Assembly (NCBI GenBank): GCA_947494825.1
Contig: CANLWN010000002.1
Location: forward strand, 124,001-188,000
Reading direction: 5' to 3'
Length of the DNA stretch: 64,000 bases
DNA from: an uncultured Flavobacteriaceae bacterium
GTDB taxonomy: Bacteria; Bacteroidota; Bacteroidia; Flavobacteriales; Flavobacteriaceae
The position numbers and the translations under genes were made by a program. This document shows positions 18,751 to 26,533 of the stretch, in pieces (positions within the stretch are counted from its first letter, which is position 1; the number at the start of each line of letters is the position of its first letter). The notes under the pieces were generated by a model, which had not been told where the DNA came from, made no database searches, and saw only the letters and a program-made list of their open reading frames with translations.

Positions 18751-18806
18751 AGGTTAAGTCTTAATAGAATATACTTGATTTGGGATCAGTGCTATTCTTG
18801 GTGTAA

Positions 18807-18839
18807 TTGTTTAAACTTATAGATTTCTCTTTATCTTTA
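18807..18839 (+). promoter_or_regulatory. Possible promoter of the sugar dehydrogenase gene
   Basis: TTG (18807-18809) and TATCTTTA (18832-18839) are separated by 22 bases, close to the Bacteroidota consensus TTG-N19-TAnnTTTG but with A in place of the last G. The start codon is 45 bases downstream. Confidence 0.35.
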
Positions 18840-18884
18840 AGCCCTTAGGCTACCTTATTATATTATAAATTTTAACGTTAAGTT

Positions 18885-20012
18885 ATGGAAAAAAGTATTG
18901 CCCACCTCTTTTTTTTCGTTGTACTGCTTAATTCCGCTTGCGGCCAGGGGCCTGATAACGAGGTACATACCCCTAAAAGCACTGTTTTTTCCGCTGAGCT
19001 GTTCGTCGATCAGCTACAGCTTCCATGGGGCATGGCCTTCCTTCCGGACAATAGTATGCTGATTACGGAAAAAGCGGGGCGTATCATTCATGTCAAGGAC
19101 GGTAAAAAAACAGCTATCAAAGGCGTTCCCAAGGTATATCTCCGAGGTCAGGGCGGACTCATGGATATTGCCCTGCATCCGGATTATGCCACCAATGGAT
19201 GGCTCTATATTTCCTATGCCTCGTCCGAAGGTGGAGGAAAAGGCGGAAATACCGCGATTATGCGTGCCCGCATAGTAAATAACAGCTTGGTAGACCAAAA
19301 AGTACTCTACAAAGCTGTTCCCAATACCACGAGGGGACAACATTTTGGTTCCCGTTTTGCATTTGACAGGGAAGGGTATCTCTATTTTTCAATAGGGGAA
19401 CGTGGCGACCGAGAGGTAAATCCACAGGATATTACCCGCGATGGTGGAAAAATCTATAGACTTCACGATGACGGCCGTATCCCTGCAGACAATCCATTTG
19501 TTAACAAGGCCGGGGCCAAAACCGCCATCTTCAGCTATGGCCACAGAAATCCCCAGGGTTTGTTGACGCATCCGGAGACCGGACAAATATGGGACCACGA
19601 ACACGGTCCTAGAGGGGGTGATGAGATCAATATTGTGAAAAAAGGAAAAAACTATGGCTGGCCCAAAATAACCTATGGCATTAACTACAGCGGTTCGGCA
19701 ATTACCGACAAGACCCACATGCCCGGTATGGAACAGCCCATACACTATTGGATCCCTTCCATCGCACCAAGTGGAATGGCCTTTGTGACAACAGAAAAGT
19801 ATCCCGGATGGAAGGGAAGCCTTTTGGTGGGCTCCCTGGTCTTTCAATATTTGGAGCGACTGGAACTAAAGGATGGTAAGGTGGTCTATCGGGAGAAATT
19901 GATGGACGGTATAGGCCGAGTGCGTGATGTACGCCAGGGTCCTGACGGACTCATTTACGTGGCCGTTGAAGGCAAGGGTATCTATAGGTTGAATCCTGAT
20001 TCCCAAAAGTAA
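18885..20012 (+). CDS. PQQ-dependent sugar dehydrogenase (GSDH/sorbosone dehydrogenase family)
   Basis: The 375-residue protein is a six-bladed propeller of the soluble glucose/sorbosone dehydrogenase family, which oxidises aldose sugars with PQQ. Landmarks are LPWGMAFLPDNSMLITEKAG, GQGGLMDIALHPDY with the catalytic histidine, FSYGHRNPQGL and EHGPRGGDEIN. The N-terminus is a signal peptide, possibly a lipoprotein signal, since a cysteine follows LLNSA, so it acts in the periplasm or at the outer membrane. The cytochrome c gene six bases downstream is the likely electron acceptor. Confidence 0.9.
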   Translation: MEKSIAHLFFFVVLLNSACGQGPDNEVHTPKSTVFSAELFVDQLQLPWGMAFLPDNSMLITEKAGRIIHVKDGKKTAIKGVPKVYLRGQGGLMDIALHPDYATNGWLYISYASSEGGGKGGNTAIMRARIVNNSLVDQKVLYKAVPNTTRGQHFGSRFAFDREGYLYFSIGERGDREVNPQDITRDGGKIYRLHDDGRIPADNPFVNKAGAKTAIFSYGHRNPQGLLTHPETGQIWDHEHGPRGGDEINIVKKGKNYGWPKITYGINYSGSAITDKTHMPGMEQPIHYWIPSIAPSGMAFVTTEKYPGWKGSLLVGSLVFQYLERLELKDGKVVYREKLMDGIGRVRDVRQGPDGLIYVAVEGKGIYRLNPDSQK

Positions 20013-20018
20013 CAACAC

Positions 20019-20423
20019 ATGAGAGCATTCCTCTTCACATACCTTGCCCTAGCGGGTCTTTTATCGCTTTACCTCATTCAGGATACACCATTGAAGCAGA
20101 GCATGAAACGTGGAAGCGGTATCTACTTGGATTTTTGTGTCAGCTGTCATTTGGAAAAGGGAGAGGGTGTGGAAAACACCTATCCCCCCTTGGCGAATTC
20201 CGATTATCTTATAAACAATCGGAAAAAGAGCATCATTGGGGTGAAATACGGACAGCAGGGAGAGATTGTAGTGAACGGAACCAGGTATGACAATACCATG
20301 TTACCTATGGGACTTTCCGATGAGGAGGTCGCTGATGTGATGAATTACATCATGAATTCATGGGGAAACAAAAGTAATCAAATGGTGACCCCGGAAGAGG
20401 TCTCGAACTGTCTAAAACGCTAG
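20019..20423 (+). CDS. Small c-type cytochrome
   Basis: The 134-residue protein has an N-terminal hydrophobic signal or anchor (about 1-20), one haem-binding CVSCH motif near residue 45, and a possible axial methionine in NTMLPMGLSDEEVADVMNY near residue 92. This is a class I mono-haem cytochrome c. It directly follows the sugar dehydrogenase gene in the same operon and probably takes its electrons to the respiratory chain. Its stop lies one base from the stop of convergent murQ. Confidence 0.9.
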   Translation: MRAFLFTYLALAGLLSLYLIQDTPLKQSMKRGSGIYLDFCVSCHLEKGEGVENTYPPLANSDYLINNRKKSIIGVKYGQQGEIVVNGTRYDNTMLPMGLSDEEVADVMNYIMNSWGNKSNQMVTPEEVSNCLKR

Positions 20424-20424
20424 T

Positions 20425-21240
20425 TTATCCTTTTTTTGCATCCAAGGCCTTTTTGACCGAACCGTATTGTTCCAATAGCGCTTCGGCCTCTGTATAGGTG
20501 ATATGCAGCGCTTCTACCAAATATCGGGCTCCCCTATCCACCAGCTTGTTGTTGCTCAATTGCATATTTACCATTTTATTTCCCTTTACCCTTCCGATCC
20601 GGATCATAAGGGCGGTAGAGATCATATTCAATGCCAGTTTTTGCGAGGTACCACTTTTCATCCGGGTACTTCCGGTAACAAACTCGGGGCCAACGTTGAT
20701 TTCTATCGCAAGGTCAACCGCCCGGGACAAGGGTGAATTTGGGTTGTTGGTTATGCAAGCGGTCAATATACCTTGGGCTTTGGCATCCTTTACTCCGCCA
20801 ATAACGTAGGGTGTGGTACCGGAAGCGGCAATGCCCACTACCGTATCATGGACCGTGATGTTGAAGTTCATCAAATCTTTCCAAGCCTGTTGGGTGTCAT
20901 CCTCGGCAAACTCCACCGCCTTTCTGATGGCGGAATCGCCCCCTGCGATCAGGCCGATTACCCGGTCATGTGGCATGCCGTAGGTAGGTGGTATTTCGGA
21001 GGCGTCCAATATGCCCAACCTTCCACTTGTTCCAGCGCCGATGTAAAAAAGTCGCCCCCCTTTTTCAAAACGTTCCTCCAAAGCATCTACCAGAGCTGAA
21101 ATCTCGGGGATGGTAAGGGCAACGGCATCTGCGACCTTTTTATCTTCCCTATTCATATTTTCCAGAATGGACAATGTATCCATCTGTTCCAAATCGTCAT
21201 AATTTGAAGGGGTCTCGGTAATTTTTTCGAAGTCGGCCAT
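20425..21240 (-). CDS. murQ: N-acetylmuramic acid 6-phosphate etherase
   Basis: The 271-residue enzyme removes the D-lactyl ether from MurNAc-6-phosphate to give GlcNAc-6-phosphate. It is a SIS-domain protein with GRLFYIGAGTSGRLGILDASE, AGGD, GIAASGTTPYVIGG and the signature GSTRMKSGTSQKLALNM. It lies two bases after the deoR-family gene on the same strand. Across the divergent promoter region are the permease, glycosidase and kinase that would supply its substrate. Confidence 0.96.
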   Translation of the reverse strand: MADFEKITETPSNYDDLEQMDTLSILENMNREDKKVADAVALTIPEISALVDALEERFEKGGRLFYIGAGTSGRLGILDASEIPPTYGMPHDRVIGLIAGGDSAIRKAVEFAEDDTQQAWKDLMNFNITVHDTVVGIAASGTTPYVIGGVKDAKAQGILTACITNNPNSPLSRAVDLAIEINVGPEFVTGSTRMKSGTSQKLALNMISTALMIRIGRVKGNKMVNMQLSNNKLVDRGARYLVEALHITYTEAEALLEQYGSVKKALDAKKG

Positions 21241-21242
21241 AG

Positions 21243-21992
21243 TTACAAAAGGTGAATATCTTGATTTTTGAAGGTTTGCAATTTAGCATCATCCGGGTCT
21301 AGCTCGGTAATCATCGTGTTAACCGCATTTAAATCACAGGTTTTATACCGATGTTGGGAATTTAATTTTTCGGATATCGACAAGAGTATCGTTTTTTTTG
21401 AGGCCTGCACCACGGCCTTCTTCACTTGGACGATGTCCCAATCAAATTCCGTTAACCCATAAATAGGATCCACGTAGCCCGTACCGATAAAACCATAATC
21501 GGCCTTTATTCCAGATAGATTGTGTATGGCATTGGCCCCGATAGCGATCTGGGCGTCCTTGGATAGTTGCCCCCCAATAAAAATAACCTCCAAATTGGGT
21601 TTGGTGAGCAATTCAAGGGCCACCGGCAAACTCAGCGTAAAACAGGTAAGGTGCAATTCGTGGGGTATTAGTCTGGCCAATTCCAAACAGGTGGTGCCAC
21701 CATCGATCAAAAGTACACTTTCATTTTTTATAAGCGTCAGGGCCTTTTCAGCGATTTTGGTCTTTTGAGGTAGTGCATATATGTTGTTGTTTCTGGGGCT
21801 ATAATTGGTAAAACCGAGCGATATGGCACCCCCATGGACCTTGCGGAGTTTGTTTTCGGAATCTAGCTCCTTTACATCACGCCGTACGGTATCTATGGAC
21901 ACATCCAGAATCTCTGCAATATCGGTCAAAAGCACTCTATTGTGCAGTTCTACCTCATTTAAAATTACCTGGTATCGCTCTTCTTTTAGCAT
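21243..21992 (-). CDS. DeoR-family transcriptional regulator
   Basis: The 249-residue protein has a DeoR helix-turn-helix at about residues 15-55 (VLLTDIAEILDVSIDTVRRDV, then LRKVHGGA) and a sugar-phosphate-sensing domain (about 75-235; ESVLLIDGGTTCLELARL, NLEVIFIGGQL). These regulators are mostly repressors released by a phosphosugar. Its position next to murQ and opposite the NagB fusion suggests control of amino-sugar recycling, with a phosphorylated amino sugar as effector. The inverted repeat at 22053-22107 is a candidate operator. Confidence 0.92.
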   Translation of the reverse strand: MLKEERYQVILNEVELHNRVLLTDIAEILDVSIDTVRRDVKELDSENKLRKVHGGAISLGFTNYSPRNNNIYALPQKTKIAEKALTLIKNESVLLIDGGTTCLELARLIPHELHLTCFTLSLPVALELLTKPNLEVIFIGGQLSKDAQIAIGANAIHNLSGIKADYGFIGTGYVDPIYGLTEFDWDIVQVKKAVVQASKKTILLSISEKLNSQHRYKTCDLNAVNTMITELDPDDAKLQTFKNQDIHLL

Positions 21993-22023
21993 GGATTTTT
22001 CCTATCGATATCGTTCTACAAAG

Positions 22024-22031
22024 CAAAGATA
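22024..22031 (-). promoter_or_regulatory. -7 element of the deoR-murQ promoter
   Basis: The minus strand reads TATCTTTG, an exact TAnnTTTG match, 32 bases upstream of the deoR start codon. A clear TTG at the expected distance was not found. Confidence 0.5.
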
Positions 22032-22052
22032 ATAAAATTTATTGTACTGCAT

Positions 22053-22107
22053 TTTTTTGCTGTTTTATGTTATCAAATAGTTAATAAATGTAAAAAACAG
22101 CAAAAAA
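22053..22107. promoter_or_regulatory. Candidate DeoR operator: 14-base inverted repeat
   Basis: TTTTTTGCTGTTTT (22053-22066) and its exact reverse complement AAAACAGCAAAAAA (22094-22107) lie between the divergent deoR and nagB-fusion promoters. A related half site, GCAAAAAACGGCAAA, follows at 22112-22126. Binding at both arms would cover both promoters. Binding by the DeoR protein is inferred from position and symmetry. Confidence 0.55.
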
Positions 22108-22142
22108 TATTGCAAAAAACGGCAAATCTATGATTTTTTGTG

Positions 22143-22150
22143 TACCTTTG
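22143..22150 (+). promoter_or_regulatory. -7 element of the nagB-fusion promoter
   Basis: TACCTTTG matches TAnnTTTG exactly and lies 36 bases before the chosen start codon. It also shows that a start at 22130 would lie upstream of transcription. Confidence 0.6.
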
Positions 22151-22186
22151 CCCTTCAAAGAATCACTAACAGTTAAAAAAAATCTT

Positions 22187-24130
22187 ATGGTGGCTGTACT
22201 GGCAGAATCAAAAAAACTAGGTTTTCCCGCCGACGAAGAATCCAGAAAGTTCGAAAAAATAGCAACGAGCATTCACGAGAGCTCCGTGGAAGCATCTTTT
22301 TACGTGGCGAATGAAATTAAGGAGCTCATAAAACAACGTCAAAAACAAGGAAAAAAAGCTGTGCTGGGACTGGCCACTGGCTCTACCCCTACCAAAGTTT
22401 ACGACTATCTGGTAAAGTTCCATCAAGAAGAAGGACTGAGTTTCAAAAACGTAGTCACCTTTAATCTGGATGAATATTTTCCGATGGAACCCGATTCCAT
22501 TCACAGTTACGTCCGATTTATGAACGAACATCTCTTTGATCATTTGGACATTGAAAGGAAGCACGTGCACATTCCCGATGGAACCTTGAAAAGGGAAAAC
22601 GTCCGGGAATACGGTGAACAATACGAAGAGAAAATTCGGGAAGCGGGAGGAATCGATATTCAGGTTCTGGGTATCGGTAGAACCGGTCATATCGGATTTA
22701 ACGAGCCCGGCTCTTCCATTACCAGTAAAACACGACTGGTACGTCTGGATCAAGTGACCCGATTGGATGCGGCCAGTGACTTTTTTGGCCTTGAAAATGT
22801 ACCTTCCCGAGCCATTACCATGGGCGTAGGCACCATTATGGACGCCAAAAGGATTATCCTTATGGCCTGGGGCGAGGGCAAATCGGGAATCATAAACCAA
22901 GCTGTTGAAGGTGAAATCAGGGAATCGGTGCCGGCCACCTTCCTACAAAAGCATGAGAACTGTGATTTTATACTGGACCAGGCAGCAGCCTCTTCCCTTA
23001 CCCGTGTAAATACACCTTGGCTGGTGAGCGAATGCGTGTGGAACGATGCGCTGATCAAACGCGCCACCATTTGGCTGTCCCAGAAACTGGACAAAGCCAT
23101 CCTAAAACTGACCAACGAAGATTATAGCGAATACGGGATGGGGAATCTCATCGCCGAAATAGGCTCTGCCGAACACATTAACCTAAAGGTATTCAACCAA
23201 CTTCAGCGCACCATAACGGGCTGGCCTGGTGGAAAGCCCAATGCGGACGATAGCAATCGGCCCGAGCGCAAGGATCCCTACCCTAAACGCTCCCTGATCT
23301 TTAGCCCCCATCCGGATGACGATGTTATCTCTATGGGCGGTACACTGCTGCGCCTAGTGGACCAAGGGCATGAAGTACATGTGGCCTATCAAACCTCCGG
23401 AAACATCGCCGTCTTTGATGATGAAGTAATCCGTTTTCTGGATTTTGCCACGGACGTCCAGGAACAAAACAAGGAACTTCAGGAACAGTTTAGAAACGTA
23501 CGTGAATTCTTGAGCGGTAAAAAACCGGGGGAAGTAGACAGCCCGGAAATTCAGAAATTCAAAGGACTCATCCGAAAAGGAGAGGCCCTATCGGCTTGTC
23601 GCTATTGCGGGGTAGAAGAAAAGAACGCCCATTTCCAGAACCTTCCCTTTTATGAGACAGGTACGGTAAAGAAAAAACCCCATTCCGAGGAAGATGTCAA
23701 ACTCACCTATGATTTATTGCAGCAGGTAAAACCACACCAGATTTTTGCGGCCGGTGACCTTTCCGACCCCCACGGTACCCACAGGGTCTGTCTTCAAATC
23801 ATCTACCTGGCACTTCAAAGATTGGTAGACGAAGGTGCAGACTGGGTAAAGGACTGTTATGTTTGGCTTTATCGTGGGGCCTGGCAAGAATGGGACATTT
23901 GCGATATGGAAATGGCGGTGCCGATAGGACCCAAAGATATGACGAGGAAGAAAAATGCTATCTTCAAGCACCAATCCCAAAAAGATGCAGCCATGTTCCC
24001 CGGAAACGACGAACGTGAATTCTGGCAACGGGCCGAACAACGGAATACGGAGACCGCCAAGAAATACAACGAACTCGGGATGGCAGAATACGAGGCCTTG
24101 GAAGGTTTTGTGCGGTACAAATTCAATTAG
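22187..24130 (+). CDS. nagB: Glucosamine-6-phosphate deaminase fused to a PIG-L/LmbE deacetylase domain
   Basis: The 647-residue protein has an N-terminal NagB domain (about 40-300): GLATGSTPT, TFNLDEYF with the catalytic aspartate, and GRTGHIGFNEPGS with the catalytic histidine near 167. A C-terminal PIG-L/LmbE domain (about 365-600) has the zinc motif PHPDDD near 373 and DPHGTHR near 525. NagB turns glucosamine-6-phosphate into fructose-6-phosphate and ammonia; PIG-L enzymes remove N-acetyl groups from GlcNAc compounds. The fusion may therefore deacetylate and deaminate GlcNAc-6-phosphate in one protein, an inference helped by the absence of nagA here. The start at 22187 is chosen because the frame to 22130 crosses the promoter. 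Confidence 0.92.
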   Translation: MVAVLAESKKLGFPADEESRKFEKIATSIHESSVEASFYVANEIKELIKQRQKQGKKAVLGLATGSTPTKVYDYLVKFHQEEGLSFKNVVTFNLDEYFPMEPDSIHSYVRFMNEHLFDHLDIERKHVHIPDGTLKRENVREYGEQYEEKIREAGGIDIQVLGIGRTGHIGFNEPGSSITSKTRLVRLDQVTRLDAASDFFGLENVPSRAITMGVGTIMDAKRIILMAWGEGKSGIINQAVEGEIRESVPATFLQKHENCDFILDQAAASSLTRVNTPWLVSECVWNDALIKRATIWLSQKLDKAILKLTNEDYSEYGMGNLIAEIGSAEHINLKVFNQLQRTITGWPGGKPNADDSNRPERKDPYPKRSLIFSPHPDDDVISMGGTLLRLVDQGHEVHVAYQTSGNIAVFDDEVIRFLDFATDVQEQNKELQEQFRNVREFLSGKKPGEVDSPEIQKFKGLIRKGEALSACRYCGVEEKNAHFQNLPFYETGTVKKKPHSEEDVKLTYDLLQQVKPHQIFAAGDLSDPHGTHRVCLQIIYLALQRLVDEGADWVKDCYVWLYRGAWQEWDICDMEMAVPIGPKDMTRKKNAIFKHQSQKDAAMFPGNDEREFWQRAEQRNTETAKKYNELGMAEYEALEGFVRYKFN

Positions 24131-24152
24131 GACCTATTTTTAAAACAAGATA

Positions 24153-24187
24153 AAAGGCCTATTTTAGTAAAAAGTAGGCCTTTTTCA
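24153..24187 (+). terminator. Terminator or attenuator after the nagB fusion
   Basis: AAAGGCCTA (24153-24161) pairs exactly with TAGGCCTTT (24175-24183) over a 13-base loop, and T residues follow to about 24185. It lies between the fusion gene and the nitrilase gene, so it could separate or damp transcription of the rest of the locus. Confidence 0.7.
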
Positions 24188-24202
24188 TAAAAAAGCATTG
24201 GA

Positions 24203-25144
24203 ATGCACATAGCCGTTGCGCAGTTCGAACCAAAAGATGGGGACAAATCCTATAATTTATCTGTCATGGAGCAGTTGGCCCAGAAAGCTAAATTGGAGGG
24301 TGCCGATGTCATCAGCTTCCACGAAATGTGCATTACCGCTTATACCTTTTCCAAGGATCTTACCCTGGAGGAGCTGAGTAATCTGGCGGAAGTAGTCCCT
24401 GATGGCGATAGCACCCAGCAATTGATAGAAATTTCCAGTAAGTACGACATTGCCATTTTGGCCGGCCTGGTGGAAAAGGAGGGAAACGTTATTTATAACA
24501 CCTATCTCTGCGTTACAAAAGATGGGGTAATCGCCAAATACCGCAAACTACACCCCTTTATCAGTGAATTCATGTCCCCGGGCGACCGTTATGTAGTGTT
24601 CGACCTTTTAGGTTGGAAATGCGGAATCTTGATCTGCTATGACAATAACGTCATAGAAAATGTCCGTGCCACGGCACTTTTGGGGGCAGAAGTTATTTTT
24701 GCGCCCCATGTTACCTGCTGTACCCCTTCGGCCATGCCGGGCAGAGGTTATGTGGACCACAAATTTTGGGAAAACCGGTTCCAAGATCCGGAAGCCCTAC
24801 GCTCGGAATTCGACGGTCCCAAGGGAAGAGGATGGTTAATGAGATGGCTTCCTGCCAGGGCTTATGACAACGGGGTTTATTATGTATTCACCAACCCAAT
24901 CGGCTACGATGGCGAACATTTGAAAAATGGGAATTCTATGGTCATCGATCCTTTCGGTGACGTATTGACCGAAACCAAAAGTTTTGACGACACCATAGCC
25001 CTTTCCAAAATCAGCAAGGACAAAATACCCCTTTCTGGAGGTTGGCGCTATAAAAATGCTAGAAGGCCCCATCTGTACAAGTCCATTATTGGCAAGCCGC
25101 ACCAACCCGAACTAAAACCCATTTGGATGCTTTCCAAAACTTAA
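24203..25144 (+). CDS. Nitrilase-superfamily carbon-nitrogen hydrolase
   Basis: The 313-residue protein has the full Glu-Lys-Cys triad of the nitrilase superfamily: E41 in FHEMC, K115 in KYRKLHPF and C145 in GILICYD. Members hydrolyse amides or nitriles; this branch resembles aliphatic amidases and N-carbamoylases. There is no signal peptide, so it acts in the cytoplasm. It sits between the NagB fusion and the AmpG-like permease, so a role in trimming an amide of a muropeptide or amino sugar is plausible but unproven. The locus has no other visible amidase. Confidence 0.88.
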   Translation: MHIAVAQFEPKDGDKSYNLSVMEQLAQKAKLEGADVISFHEMCITAYTFSKDLTLEELSNLAEVVPDGDSTQQLIEISSKYDIAILAGLVEKEGNVIYNTYLCVTKDGVIAKYRKLHPFISEFMSPGDRYVVFDLLGWKCGILICYDNNVIENVRATALLGAEVIFAPHVTCCTPSAMPGRGYVDHKFWENRFQDPEALRSEFDGPKGRGWLMRWLPARAYDNGVYYVFTNPIGYDGEHLKNGNSMVIDPFGDVLTETKSFDDTIALSKISKDKIPLSGGWRYKNARRPHLYKSIIGKPHQPELKPIWMLSKT

Positions 25145-25258
25145 ATCCCGTACATTCCAATATGTTCAAAAAACCGTACGTTTCCTTTTACACGCTTGCC
25201 ACCAACCTTATTCTCTGGCTTTTACCCCTTTGTAAACAACCAAAAACCAATACCAAAG

Positions 25259-26533
25259 ATGATACAAAAAGATAAATGGGCCTGGGCCTGGGTCCCTGTG
25301 CTTTACTTTACCCAAGGCCTGCCCTATGTCATGGTGGTGACCGTCTCCGTTATTATGTACAAAAAACTTGGGGTAAGCAATGCCGATATTGGTCTGTATA
25401 CCAGCTGGCTGTACCTCCCCTGGGTGATCAAACCCCTTTGGAGTCCGCTGTTGGATTTAAAAAGCACCAAAAGAAATTGGTTTCTTGGAATGCAACTGCT
25501 CATTTCCCTGGCGTTTTTAGGGGTAGGACTAAGCTTGCCCACCAATATTTTCTTTACCACTTCCCTGGCCTGCTTTTGGATGGCCGCTTTTGCTTCGGCA
25601 ACAAACGACATTGCCTCGGACGGTTATTATATGATTGGTCTAACACAGGAAAAGCAGTCCTTTTTTGTAGGTCTCAGAAGCACTTTTTATAAATTGGCCA
25701 ATGTAACCGGGCAGGGGCTATTGGTCATCATGGCAGGCTTTCTGGAAAACGAGTTTGGGGACAATACCAGGGCATGGTCCTATACCATGATCGCCGCCGC
25801 CCTATTGATGTTCCTGCTGACGCTCTCCAACTTTTTTGTGACTCCAAAATTTGAATCTTCCGAGGCCATTGTTACAGACAAGCCAGCGGGTTTTTTGGAG
25901 GTGTTCACCTCTTTTTTCAAAAAATCGGGCATGGGCATAGCCCTGGCCTTCATCCTGTTCTTTAGGCTGGGGGAATCACAACTGGTGAAAATGGCGTCGC
26001 CCTTTTTATTGGATTCACCAGAAGTGGGCGGACTCGGTTATTCCACTGCCGAGGTGGGCACCATATATGGAACTGTTGGCGTAATCATGCTCACGGTTGG
26101 CGGTATTCTGGGCGGAATCTTGATATCCAGGGACGGACTTAAAAGATGGATGTTGCCCATGGTGCTTTCCCTGAACATTCCCAATGTGTTTTATGCCTTT
26201 CTCGCCCTGACCAAAACGACCAGCCTGTTCGCCGTGGTTACCACCGTAGTCTTGGAACAATTTGGCTACGGCTTTGCCATTGCCGGTTTTATGGTCTATC
26301 TCATTTACCTGGCCGAAGGGGTCTCCAAGACCTCCCATTATGCCATTGCCACAGGGTTTATGGCCTTGGGCATGATGCTCCCCGGACTAATCAGTGGTTT
26401 TGTGCAGGAGTGGTTGGGTTATGGCGGATTCTTTATTTGGGTCGTAATCGCGGCTGTCCCTTCCTTGATCTTACTAAAATACATCTCGTACCCTGCTGAC
26501 TATGGCAAAAAAGGAGCAAGTACCAATGAATGA
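25259..26533 (+). CDS. ampG: AmpG-like muropeptide permease (major facilitator superfamily)
   Basis: The 424-residue protein has about 12 hydrophobic segments. The opening WAWVPVLYFTQGLPYVMV and IGLYTSWLYLPWVIKPLWSPL match the AmpG branch, which imports GlcNAc-anhydroMurNAc peptides from the periplasm; ATNDIASDGYYM in the fourth segment is also typical. The start at 25259 (MIQKDKWAW) is preferred over a frame extension to 25196, which adds a non-homologous leader. Its last eight bases overlap the next gene, the glycosidase that would act on the imported disaccharide. Confidence 0.87.
   Translation: MIQKDKWAWAWVPVLYFTQGLPYVMVVTVSVIMYKKLGVSNADIGLYTSWLYLPWVIKPLWSPLLDLKSTKRNWFLGMQLLISLAFLGVGLSLPTNIFFTTSLACFWMAAFASATNDIASDGYYMIGLTQEKQSFFVGLRSTFYKLANVTGQGLLVIMAGFLENEFGDNTRAWSYTMIAAALLMFLLTLSNFFVTPKFESSEAIVTDKPAGFLEVFTSFFKKSGMGIALAFILFFRLGESQLVKMASPFLLDSPEVGGLGYSTAEVGTIYGTVGVIMLTVGGILGGILISRDGLKRWMLPMVLSLNIPNVFYAFLALTKTTSLFAVVTTVVLEQFGYGFAIAGFMVYLIYLAEGVSKTSHYAIATGFMALGMMLPGLISGFVQEWLGYGGFFIWVVIAAVPSLILLKYISYPADYGKKGASTNE

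Noticed and set aside
22130-22186. An upstream start for the NagB fusion
   Set aside because: The frame would begin upstream of the TACCTTTG element at 22143-22150, and the added residues are unlike NagB.
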